Source: Chaetoceros tenuissimus (taxonomy: Eukaryota > Bacillariophyta > Thalassiosirophyceae > Chaetocerotales > Chaetocerotaceae). From it: a stretch of 64,000 nucleotides of DNA. The translations under genes and the position numbers were made by a program. Below the pieces are notes generated by a model that did no database searches, was not told the origin of the DNA, and saw only the letters and a program-made list of their open reading frames with translations. Numbering within the stretch: position 1 is the first letter of the stretch; every line of letters starts with the position of its first letter. Shown here one piece after another: positions 40,741-50,726 of this stretch. Location: assembly GCA_021927905.1 (NCBI GenBank), contig BLLK01000052.1, positions 395,727 to 459,726 of the forward strand, written 5' to 3'.

Positions 40741-41151
40741 TGCCGAAGCTAGCGTTAGGTATCAAATATTAAGTAGTCATTGAAATATTCTATAACATTA
40801 TTATAAATTGAAATTGATACTTAGCGTTCGTAAATTGATTACTTGAAATTAATGCTGTAGTTTGCTATTGTAAATTGAAATTGTTGAAATTGAAATTATA
40901 AATTGTGAGAGAAGTCTATGATGGAATGAAGCTGTCCTAACATGCGCTCATTCCATAATGACTTCCAATGAATTCTACCGAAGCCTCCTATCTTCTTGGA
41001 TGTTCTTTGATCATCATTGACTTCATATTTGTTCTAGCGTTATCTCTTTTCCAATGCTGTGACAATCGATGAAACGGTTAGAAGACCGTTTCATTGGTCT
41101 GAATCAAATTCAGCTCTCTTTGAGCTCATCATTGTTGCCACATCTGCGACA
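40741..41151. repeat. left LTR of the non-autonomous element
   Basis: 411 bp, TG...CA ends, preceded by the CCTGC duplication. It contains a short inverted repeat (GAAACGGTTAGAAGACCGTTTC) near its 3' end. Confidence 0.88.
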
Positions 41152-42908
41152 TTCTCCTCCAGCTTAAAGTGATCTGAATTTGGAAGTTTTCCTTTGTATC
41201 TTATCGTTCCAATAATAGATCTCTATCTCATGTAAATATCTTGCTATTATCTTCACCTGAGGTCCTTGAATCACTCTGCTTTCTTTTCCTCTAATGTTCA
41301 TAATCGTTTAGGCATTATCATTATTATTTCATTTGCCTTTCTTTATTTTTCTCATGCATTTTGGCATTTTCGCCTTTACCATTGCGTATTTGAAATTATT
41401 CAGCCTTTTGTGTCATAGATTGATAGAGTAGATTCATTTTCCTAGAGTGTAGACTCAAGCAATATATCTATCTGCAATAGTTCTTCTAAATTTTGGTAGA
41501 GATTGAGAGTAACGTCCAATCAAAATGATTGTCACTTCTTCCCCTGGCGAAGAGGTGAAAGTAGTCTTGGAAGTAATTCCCTTATTTCATAGATCGCTTC
41601 TCATATAATCGATTTTTCTGCAGGTTTCCTATACTCTTTTATTTGTTCTTTCCAGGCCAATCACATCTTCACCTGGCGTTGTAGGATCCAACCAATGATC
41701 CATTGAATAGCAGAAACTGTAAGCGATAGTGGGACTTAGATGCAACCACGATGAGGTGATCAGCCTTTCATCATCAAACACCTTTATTCCATAACGACCT
41801 GACTTGTCATTCTCAATTTTCTCCCGGGAGATTCTTTTAGGACTTAAATCTTGTTCTTGTGCTCTATTCCTATTATTGCGTACTACAGTTGCGAGGTCTC
41901 CATATCTCCTCGATATGATGTTTAATTCGAATTCGAATTTTCTTTCATGAATCTTCGTAGTATTTGTGTTTTCTTCTTATTGTATCTTTCTTGACAATGT
42001 ATTTGCACTCTTCTGTGCGTAGCATGTTCATTCTTCATGCAGCTTTATATATCGATAGGGCTTTGCCTACGTGGACTTTCTATTGAATTTAGTACTCGCA
42101 TGTTATCTGTCGAGATATATAGATCTGGCACCATTAGTACGACGTGTAGCATAAGCTTTGTCTTTCTTTAAGTGGAATGTCTTCTTGCTTGATCGGTAGT
42201 TAGGAATGTATCCTGTTTTGTATTTGCTTTCTAAAAAGAAAATTGTGCGATATATATCAATAAAAGTTGCTTCTTGGAACTATCTACATAGTATACTTCT
42301 TTCTTGTCGAGTTTTCGAGTGTATGATCCCTTTCATGAGCCTTATCCATCAGTTATTTTTCCTCCATTAATCTAAAGCGACTCCTCCATTCTTTCGATAT
42401 ATGTTTTACTTTCATCTTCGTAGGTTACGCATTGCATTCTCAATTTTAAGGAACTCTTTCTTTCTATTCGAATGCAAATTTCGAAGTTCCGTATGACAGA
42501 CTCCTCCATACCATACCCCAATTCCTTTCCTGTTTCTGGATGGCTCCTCCATGCTCAAGGATCGTCTTCTTTCGACTATTCTTTCATACTCAGTGTATGT
42601 TCTCATATGTACATCTTGATTGCTCATCCGTTCCACTCTCCGAACCTGGTTTCCACGCTATGCCAGGAGGTATTCCATAAGGAAGAACCTACGTATAGAA
42701 AAATCGATCTCTCTAGGACTCAGAAGTCTCTGGAGAGCAATCAATACTTCTTTCATCACCATTTTTCCCATGAGGAAAAAAAATTTGTTTATATATTAGC
42801 TTAAAAACTGATACCAAAAGTACGTCGCGTACTTTCTAAGTTAAGGCTAAAGTACAATGATTAACTCATGGCACTTTTAAAACCTTCAAAGTGGCTATAA
42901 CGTTATAA

Positions 42909-43319
42909 TGCCGAAGCTAGCGTTAGGTATCAAATATTAAGTAGTCATTGAAACATTCTATAACATTATTATAAATTGAAATTGATACTTAGCGTTCGTA
43001 AATTGATTACTTGAAATTAATGCTGTAGTTTGCTATTGTAAATTGAAATTGTTGAAATTGAAATTATAAATTGTGAGAGAAGTCTATGATGGAATGAAGC
43101 TGTCCTAACATGCGCTCATTCCATAATGACTTCCAATGAATTCTACCGAAGCCTCCTATCTTCTTGGATGTTCTTTGATCATCATTGACTTCATATTTGT
43201 TCTAGCGTTATCTCTTTTCCAATGCTGTGACAATCGATGAAACGGTTAGAAGACCGTTTCATTGGTCTGAATCAAATTCAGCTCTCTTTGAGCTCATCAT
43301 TGTTGCCACATCTGCGACA
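42909..43319. repeat. right LTR of the non-autonomous element
   Basis: 411 bp, same ends as the left LTR and followed by CCTGC. Confidence 0.88.
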
Positions 43320-43544
43320 CCTGCTTTGATATTGAGAGTCCTTTTAATAGCATTCATCAATAACAACACATTGCTCATGTGGTTGATCCGTCTTATCTGT
43401 GTCGTTTTGTTTCACAAGATCCTTGAAAACAGAAACAACGACGTCCTATCTACAGTCTAATTGTATATTTGTCATACCTCCTTAAAGCTACCTCATCTTT
43501 ATCGCTTGTTATCATTTTGTAAGAAGTTCGTAAGAAGAAGACAC

Positions 43545-44484
43545 CATCTGATTTTTTAAACACTCTTCACTTTTTTACGAACCATGTTCATACAGAGATG
43601 GGGATTATCCCTTCGAAAAAGCACGTGGGAATATCCTCCAGAACCCTCTCCTTCTTTGATCCGATCAAAACTGTATTTATACAGTTGCTTCTGGAATGAA
43701 CTGAACTTGGTCTGGTCGAAATATTTTGGCATGATTTTTTTGGTAAATTGTTCCGGCTTTCTCACAATGAAAGCGCGACCTTCAAGAATCCAAGAGACGA
43801 TAGCATCAGGGCTGTCGTTGGATTCGCATTCAAGCAATTTGAACAACTTCCCAGGAAATAGTTGATCTGCGCTGCCTTTCTTCCTTCTCAAAGAAACTGC
43901 ACTATCTGAGACTTTGCCAAGGTCATGATACATAGATGGTCGACCTGGAGCTTGGAATGATGTCGATGATAAGTTGGCTATTTCTATCGAAGATATACTA
44001 GAACAAGTTGTATCTACTGGAGAATACAATCGTGCAAATATATTAGAACAAGGCATAGTTACATTTGATGTGTTGTTTCTGAGATCAGATCTAGCATGTT
44101 GGTGGACTTCATCAGATGATACTTTCTCTCTTGACCTTATGGCTTTGAAGTGTGTCTTGTTAACATCCCTTTCTCTACCTTGAACATCTATAAATGCATT
44201 ATTTGGAAAGCAGTTTGTGTCTTGTCTTTCAGTTGAAATTTGTTTCTGTGTTTCAAATTCAGAGTTAGGTTGATTTGTACGTTGTCTCATTTCTTCTTCT
44301 TTCTTTCTCGATGATGAATCAGGTATAAAGAGAACTGCAGAATCAGGAATCATCTCGTAACTGAAATCACTCTGTTGAAATGTATCGGCCTGATTACTTT
44401 GTCTCTGTTCAAAAATATCACACTGAAGGTGGTTGCTCTTGGAAGTCATGGGAATATCATCTTTGACATTTAGCTGAGTTTCGA
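43545..44484 (-). pseudogene. 5'-truncated duplicate of the HSF-domain gene
   Basis: This segment is a close copy of the 3' part of the large HSF-domain gene at 53332-57111. Similarity starts in the 3' flank near 43545 and ends abruptly after 44484 (GAGTTTCGAC, then unrelated sequence). The open frame 43556-44488 would encode up to 310 residues ending in an HSF-type DNA-binding domain (LFPGKLFKLLECE, IVSWILEGRAFIVRKPEQF, FSSFQKQLYKYSF). It lacks the repeat-rich N-terminal ~950 residues and probably the promoter; the first real ATG gives MTSKSNHLQCDIF. The recognition-helix region differs from the parent (QKQLYKYSF against RKQIHLYGF). It could still be expressed as a short HSF-like protein. 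Confidence 0.65.
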
Positions 44485-44777
44485 CCAAAAAAATGGCTGA
44501 ACCAGAAATTTGAAATGGTAATAAGTAAAGAAATCACAGCAGTGTTGTGTGAACTGCGAACTTCAACGCGTTTCATTCAAATGTAGTACCAGTTTAGTGG
44601 CTATTTATCCTAAAAAATAGCTACCCCCCCCCCCCGAAAAAACAAAAAAAAACATTCAAATGAAATAATCAGAGTATGCAACCATATACTTTCACATCTA
44701 CTCTACAATTGTAGCATATCAGATTTTACCTATTGATTTTTTTTTGTAATGTAATTAAGGATTTTTGAAATGGCCTA

Positions 44778-44971
44778 GAGGGGGTAGTATCAAAAAGTTC
44801 GTCCGAAAGCTGACTACATATGGAAAATACTACATAAAAAAAATATTTGTACAACTTTGAACCACGGAACATATAACTTTAAGGTGTTATTGAAAGCTTC
44901 CGTACTTTGGTTTATTTGTATTTCTTTATTTTTATGTATTTTTCCCTAATACAAGTTGATACTACCCCCTC
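44778..44971. repeat. 194-bp MITE-like unit with perfect 16-bp inverted ends
   Basis: The termini 44778-44793 and 44956-44971 are exact reverse complements containing GGGGGTAGTATC. There is no coding content. No TTAA or other target duplication was clear. Confidence 0.6.
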
Positions 44972-45158
44972 ATGCTGAAATTGTCTCTTTTCATCGTTTT
45001 TCTCCGAACTTTTCCATCCATCGTTACATCCCCTTTTCGTTGGATTAGGAGAAAAATTATCCCCTTTTCGTTGGCTTGGGAGAAAATCCTCATTTTTCCC
45101 CTTTTTTCCCTCACGCAGCCACACATTTCACAGAACAAAAGCACATCACGACAGCCTA

Positions 45159-45497
45159 TTACAACTCAACTTCCCTCTTCAACTCGTCAAAGTCAGCTGT
45201 AACTTCTGTTTCCTCTGACTGAAGTTGAGCTGGTACAGGTACAGCAGGCACAGGCACAGGTAAGGCAACAGACGATGAGTTGGCACTGGTGTTTCCTAGC
45301 GTCTTTTCTAACCTTTCTTTCAGCGATTGCATAACATGCTTTGGAAACTTCTGTATGTTGTTAGTCCACAATCGATCAGCTTGAATTTCCTGTGCTCTGC
45401 CAACAATTGTTTCCTCTAAACCCATAACATAAGGGATCTCTTCATCTTCCTGGAACTCTCCTGGATCCGGAATATTGGTAGTCTCTATAGAACGCAT
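45159..45497 (-). CDS. hypothetical small protein, possibly transposon-associated
   Basis: 112 codons from ATG. The frame is open a little further upstream (KLLQQWSK). It is acidic with predicted helices, a Val/Pro repeat (VALPVPVPAVPVPAQ) and a Glu-rich C-terminus. No family recognised. It lies between the inverted G/C-tract repeats and is divergent from the piggyBac-type gene, so an accessory ORF of the element is possible. Confidence 0.35.
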   Translation of the reverse strand: MRSIETTNIPDPGEFQEDEEIPYVMGLEETIVGRAQEIQADRLWTNNIQKFPKHVMQSLKERLEKTLGNTSANSSSVALPVPVPAVPVPAQLQSEETEVTADFDELKREVEL

Positions 45498-46769
45498 CTT
45501 GGACCATTGCTGCAGTAGCTTTGTCTTTGTTACATGTATTCTTCATTGCATAATAGAGATGTGTGCGCAATTTTATGTTGTTTTGACTCTTGTAAGTGTT
45601 TCAACGGAAGTGTTGTTTCCTTTACAAGAATAATTTTTTGTGTGTGGGGAGGGGGGGTAGTATGGATAAATACCCACTAAACTTGTAAGGTATCCATACA
45701 CTACAGTATTGAACACTGCTTTTCTGGAGTTTCTACAAACAGTACTTTCACTCGTCTTCTGATATACATTGATTTGAGAGTACAGAAACAACGAAAAGAA
45801 AACAAGCATCAAACACCCATCAAATGATGTAATGACATAACTACTTCCGCTTGCTTCCTTGACATTGTATTTTTGCGAATTTGCACCTGAGTATGATGAT
45901 AACTTATTAGATGGGAGTTTCTTATTGAAAGTATGGACTTCAAAGTGAAGTATCAAGCATGTAAACAGGCAAAAAGGAATAAGTCAATATGTTTATGTTG
46001 TGCTGTGCGGCGGTTCGATGACAAAGCAAGAATCTCTACCGTTGCAAAAAGTCAGAATCTATTTTTTCCAACCGTCATCAGATTGGAGAAATGCGCTTGT
46101 GAAATTAGTAAATAGTTCTTGTTTCATATAAAGGACGGGCCATTATACCAGTCATGAAGATGGGGAAATTTCTCGATCACTCTGATTACTATTTCGGTGT
46201 TCAATTTGAGAGAAGTTGCCGTCAGTGTATTTGTTAATCGATCTTATTAAAAGTTCAGAAATACTTGAACTGCGGATGAATGTGAAGCGTTAGAAGTAGA
46301 AGGAGTGCATTTCAGACGTACGAGTAAATTGTTTATCAGAAAAAATTGAAAATGCGGTTTCCCATAGACACAAGAAGAGCTCTCGTATGTTGATATACTC
46401 GCTGATTCTAAGTGCGTTTTTGCTGTGTAAAATAATAAATGATTCTATTCATTGTATCCCTTTCCTGTTGGTGGTTGCTATAGCAACCTTCAGATACGAA
46501 TTTTGGGAGGCTGTAATTCATGTTAAAATTGTATTTAGACACCAATCAATAGCTGAATCTTATTCTACACATACTGTTTCATATATGTACATATGCGAAC
46601 TTTTGTCATCCGTTGAATATAAGATGAGATCCATCAGTTTTGTGTTCTCAAGTCCTCAAAATGGGAATCGATCACCTTGACGAGTGAAAATGAACAATCA
46701 ACAATAATTATTGTAATACACAACCAATAGAGGTGAAACTCATAATAGATTCATCTCTTACATAGACAA

Positions 46770-49382
46770 ATGGATAGCCTCAATCAGAAAGACTCCAACA
46801 CCTCGGATCATGAAGCAGCAGTGCTTCCTAGTCCTCAAAAACTAGAGAAAGTAACTGATAAACTAGTTGAACGTGTGAACAAGTCGCCTGAACAAGTCAA
46901 GAGAAGAAAAATTAAAAATATAACTGAAGAAGAAGCAAACCCAGATGGGTATGATAGCGATGGCGAGGCCGGCCCGTTCTTTGATGTGTGGGATATAGAG
47001 GGAACTCAAGATCCAGATGAGGAGGTATCAGCACTGCCTACAGAGGGAACAGTAGTACCTGAAGCGATCCTCAACACTCTTTCACCTGTTCCTGTTGCAA
47101 TTCAAAATTCAGAAGCCACTAACAACAAGGAACCAGTCTTTATTCCTATTGCTGTGGATGAGGTCGAAAAGATGTTTATGAATGATTTAAAACATGAACT
47201 CAAAATCAGAAATCTATCCTATCAAGGAAAGAAAGATGCCTTGAGGAAAAGATTGTTGAAAGCTCTTGAGGATCAAGTAAAGGTTTGTAAATTCGATATC
47301 AAGCCAATAGTAAAAAAGAAGAATGAGGTAGGGACCGGCTTCCCTGACACTGCTTTTTGGAAAGAGCTTCAAGCAGATGAGAAACCCGTTTCAGAACCAA
47401 AAAACAAAAGGTTCAAGTTGCCCAGAGCTCCTACAATTGAAGCAAGAGATGCTTCTTTTGTCCCAACAAAACATAACTTCAGTGCCTACACATTTGAGAG
47501 ACCGAAATTCGAAGGTCAATACAAACAATTACAATTAGATAGGTTTGGAAAACCAAAATATATCCACAGAACTGGACATTTTCTCACACAGGAAACAGAA
47601 CGTTTGAAAGGAGTCTTTGATTTGGATCTTGCTAAGAGTTTCAATTTGACTCCAAACTCACATCCCCATGAGTTTGTAGACATGTTCCTTCCCTTCACCA
47701 AGTCCAAAGCGAAAAAATTAAAGGGTTGCTGGTCATTTGAAGAAGCAGCAGACTGGAGTAATTGCAAAGCCATCCTTGCAAAGGCTGGAGAAAGAATCTA
47801 CCCTGACTGGGATAGAATGACTACAGAAGAATACAGGAAGCACTTAGGCCTGTACATCTTCAATGGTGTGAGCCCCTCACCATCTGTATTAAAGAAGGTG
47901 CGCCCTCAAGCGGTTGATGCAGTGCATGGAAACGATTTTGTTGCTAGAGGACTTGGTGCCAATGCTGCTCTCAAACACAGATACTTCAAAGCGTTTTGGA
48001 GTATGCAAGATCCTTGTATTGCTCCACTAGAAAGATCTGAGAGTCCTAATTGGAAGGTTCAGCCATTGCTGGACCACATGAATGCTGTGAACAAGCGCGC
48101 TTGGATGCCAGGAGCTGATCTTAGTGTTGATGAGATGACCATGAGGTTCAAGGGAAAACACAAGGACAAGAGAAGGATCACCTACAAAAGAGAAGGAGAT
48201 GGATTCCAAGCGGATGCTCTTTGTGAAGATGGATTCACAATCCAAGTCTACATGAGGAATCACCCAGCCCCAAAGAAATATCTGAAACAAGGAGCTAGTC
48301 CTCTGCACAGTAGAGTCTTGGCTCTCTTTGATGTTCTGCAAGACAAACATCATAGAGTAGGCATGGATAACTTGTACAACAATGTAAGCTTCTGTAGAAG
48401 AAGCTACAATCACCCCAAATGCGTTCTGGTTCATGGAGTGACAAGGAAATCGGGTAGAGGCATCCCTGAATGCGTTTTTCAGCGTGAAGAAATCAAGCGG
48501 GTTGACCAACTGAAGGTCAGAGGGACTGTGAAAGCTGCAGTGGTGATGGGTGACCCGGGTTGTCCAAATCTCATTGCCAGTAGTGTCTATGACACCAAGC
48601 CTGTTCACTACCTGTCCATGGTTACTGAAGAGCTGAAATGGATTATCAAGGAAAGGAGTGTTTACAATGTAGACACTGAAGAGGTTGAGGTACTACAGTT
48701 CCTTAGGATGGGGCACATTGATAAATACAACAACACTATGGGTCATGTTGATGTAGCAGATCAGTTAAGAGGTTCATATCGCTTGGATGCAAAGGTTAGG
48801 AATCTTAAGTGGTGGTGGTCTCCTATGTTTTGGGCGGTAGGAGTCCAGATTACTAATGCTTATGTGGCTTATAAAAGCCTTTGCAAACAGTATGGAAAAA
48901 CAAAGCTTATGTCACATCTTGAATTCAGAGAGCGGCTTGCCATGGCTTGGGTCAACATGCCTGAGTACATGGAAAAGTATCCAGTAGCTACAGGTGTCCC
49001 AAGCCTTGCTAATACTCCTCCTCCTAGAGAACTCGCGTTTTCTCCTATTTCACTTGCATCTGCTTTGGGGTCACCAGCTGATTCTACATCAAGTACATCA
49101 CGTTCTACAAGTATTGAGGAAAGAACATTGGATCCAGTCCAAGGTGCACTCAAGATCCGACTTGATACCACTTACAGCCATCTACATGTGCCAAAAACGA
49201 CCTCTCGAGCACGATGTGGGTTACATCGATGGTGTACTGGTGAGCAACACTACAGCAATGTGGTGTATTGCCCAACATGCAGGGTACATTTGTGCCATCA
49301 TTGCTACAAGCCGTTTCATACGCTATTTAACATAGTTTCAGAAAAAAAGGCACTTAAAGCTGAATTGATGAAAAGAAACTAA
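46770..49382 (+). CDS. piggyBac-type DDE transposase with N-terminal SAP-like domain
   Basis: Uninterrupted 870-codon frame. N-terminal acidic region, then MNDLKHELKIRNLSYQGKKD followed by ALRKRLLKAL (residues ~132-165), which matches the SAP DNA-binding fold. The DDE_Tnp_1_7 core has LSVDEMTMRFKGK (first Asp, ~452), VGMDNLYNN (second Asp, ~531) and NNTMGHVDVADQLRGSY (third Asp, ~660), followed by LKWWWSPMFWAV. Near the C-terminus is a Cys/His cluster: CGLHRWCTG ... CPTCRVHLCHHCYKPFH, the cysteine-rich end-binding domain of piggyBac enzymes. Such enzymes cut and paste at TTAA. I could not identify convincing terminal repeats or TTAA borders, so the gene may be domesticated or the element ends eroded. 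Confidence 0.88.
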   Translation: MDSLNQKDSNTSDHEAAVLPSPQKLEKVTDKLVERVNKSPEQVKRRKIKNITEEEANPDGYDSDGEAGPFFDVWDIEGTQDPDEEVSALPTEGTVVPEAILNTLSPVPVAIQNSEATNNKEPVFIPIAVDEVEKMFMNDLKHELKIRNLSYQGKKDALRKRLLKALEDQVKVCKFDIKPIVKKKNEVGTGFPDTAFWKELQADEKPVSEPKNKRFKLPRAPTIEARDASFVPTKHNFSAYTFERPKFEGQYKQLQLDRFGKPKYIHRTGHFLTQETERLKGVFDLDLAKSFNLTPNSHPHEFVDMFLPFTKSKAKKLKGCWSFEEAADWSNCKAILAKAGERIYPDWDRMTTEEYRKHLGLYIFNGVSPSPSVLKKVRPQAVDAVHGNDFVARGLGANAALKHRYFKAFWSMQDPCIAPLERSESPNWKVQPLLDHMNAVNKRAWMPGADLSVDEMTMRFKGKHKDKRRITYKREGDGFQADALCEDGFTIQVYMRNHPAPKKYLKQGASPLHSRVLALFDVLQDKHHRVGMDNLYNNVSFCRRSYNHPKCVLVHGVTRKSGRGIPECVFQREEIKRVDQLKVRGTVKAAVVMGDPGCPNLIASSVYDTKPVHYLSMVTEELKWIIKERSVYNVDTEEVEVLQFLRMGHIDKYNNTMGHVDVADQLRGSYRLDAKVRNLKWWWSPMFWAVGVQITNAYVAYKSLCKQYGKTKLMSHLEFRERLAMAWVNMPEYMEKYPVATGVPSLANTPPPRELAFSPISLASALGSPADSTSSTSRSTSIEERTLDPVQGALKIRLDTTYSHLHVPKTTSRARCGLHRWCTGEQHYSNVVYCPTCRVHLCHHCYKPFHTLFNIVSEKKALKAELMKRN

Positions 49383-49967
49383 AACCAGCGTGCAATATGT
49401 ATCTGCACAGTATATAAAATAATTCGATATCATTAAAATAATCATATATGCATAATTTCAATAATTATTTACATTTTTCATATGTCCGTATCCAAGGTTA
49501 CAATGACAACCTTATCTCCCAACAGGAAAGGGATAGATTGAATTGGTTTAATCAATACAGCAATGCAAATAGGAACGATGGGATGCATTGAATTTTTTCC
49601 TTTTTCGGCCATATTTTTGAGATTTTTCCATAAACCTGTCGAAACGTGAATTCCCGAATCCCCTGAGACTCCAATGCCTATTTCGTCAGATTCAACTGAA
49701 GGCGGAGGGCGGAAGACTTCGGAAAGACATCCTTCAAAATGCAAGGAATAATTATTTCTGATGCCATTAGAAGTATTTCCAGCAGCAAAGGAATATTCTA
49801 AGAAAATATCAATATATTTTCACAGTAGTTGTAAGTAAATCAATCTCATCATGATTACATCCCTATATCGACCTTCGCTCCTTTACACTGTACATATATT
49901 GTCTCACATAGTATGGACTCAATTCTCACTGCTTTCTCTTCCTTTTGATAGTCACTAGGGATCAAAG
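49383..49967. other. intergenic with a possible small minus-strand exon
   Basis: A minus-strand frame 49478-49744 (88 codons; open upstream to about 49800 through FAAGNTSNGIRNNYS) reads more protein-like than chance, with SLHFEGCLSEVF and GIGVSGDSGIHVS. It has no good start and no recognised family. It may be an exon or relic. Nothing else was seen. Confidence 0.3.
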
Positions 49968-50707
49968 ATGAGGTTCGCAAATCATGCAGTTTCAGTTGGT
50001 TTGTTATCTCTACTCTCACTCACTGACTTGGTGTTCACACCCAATACATCCATAAGATTCTAATCTTCAATCCAATCATGAGGTAAGTAGGCAGAGTACT
50101 ATGGATATAATCCATTCCTTGTCACTCTATGTATAGGACCCTTTCAATTTCACTAGTTGCTTGGGGCTTCGGATTGAAAAAGAACTCTATCGATTCCTAC
50201 AACAAATGTGAACTTATTCTATGACAGCATAGTAATCTACATTTACATGTTTCACATTTTTAACAAGTGCTCACTTTGTCTATCATTACAACTCAGGTAC
50301 CATCTCTCCTCGAAAGCCAGATCGTAGTAAGTGCTACAGAGAAAGATGTGAATCCTATCAAGGTTCACAATGAGGATTCCTTCTCCGCGTGTCTTCTCGT
50401 TATGGATGATAACCATAGACGCATTGGATGGTTAGCATACCACCATTTTGCCCTGCCTCTTCGTAGATTGATTGTCATGGTTGATTCAAGAAGCAAAACA
50501 AGCCCTCTTCCTATCCTACAACGTTGGGAAAAGTACATGACCATTGACTTGTGGCATGACAATGATGTGTTTTCAAAGCAAGAGCTTGATGATAGATCTC
50601 ATGAGAACACCATCAAACTCCATCGCTCTCGTCAGCACGCCTTCAATGTGAAGTGCATGCAAACCTTGAAAGGTGTGCACATTTGTAAAGAATATGGGTG
50701 TAGATGA
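49968..50707 (+). pseudogene. decayed GT92/DUF23-like glycosyltransferase fragment
   Basis: 49968 opens with a signal-peptide-like MRFANHAVSVGLLSLLSLTD that stops after about 31 codons. After short intron-like or broken sequence, 50267-50707 encodes SFSACLLVMDDNH, GWLAYHHFALPLRRLIVMVD and RWEKYMTIDLWHD, the N-terminal block of GT92-like (DUF23) transferases found in algae. It then ends in a stop right after HAFNVKCMQTLK, where the family normally continues to its acidic motif. The remainder of the catalytic domain is absent or out of frame. Confidence 0.5.
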
Positions 50708-50726
50708 ATCCCGTCGTCTCCTTGCC

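Larger units (their letters stand above)
40741..43319. mobile_element. non-autonomous LTR element (LARD/TRIM-like) with 411-bp LTRs
   Basis: Direct repeats of 411 bp at 40741-41151 and 42909-43319 begin TGCCGAAGC and end CTGCGACA. They are nearly identical (one T/C difference noted near the start). The 1757-bp interior has no open frame longer than about 110 codons and no retroelement domain. The flanks carry a perfect 5-bp target-site duplication CCTGC (40736-40740 and 43320-43324). Mobilisation must rely on enzymes from another element. A polyprotein-bearing relative elsewhere in the genome is expected but not seen here. Confidence 0.88.
44489..46769. other. gene-poor stretch with G/C-tract inverted repeats upstream of the piggyBac gene
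   Basis: It contains a 12-C run at 44624-44635 after AATAGCTA, a 16-bp inverted pair GAGGGGGTAGTATCAA (44778-44793) / TTGATACTACCCCCTC (44956-44971), and a further GGGGGGGTAGTATGG at 45651-45665. The repeated (A)CTACCCCC ends facing each other suggest nested MITE-like copies. One possible small gene (45159-45497, minus) lies among them. From 45700 to 46769 nothing else could be supported. Confidence 0.5.

Noticed and set aside
40645-43460. Possible continuation of the interrupted 5'-nucleotidase after removing both LTR elements, and a minus-strand frame spanning the empty site
   Set aside because: No plus-strand frame after the insertions resembles the rest of the phosphatase. The minus-strand frame of about 60 codons across the reconstructed CCTGC site is within chance for this composition.
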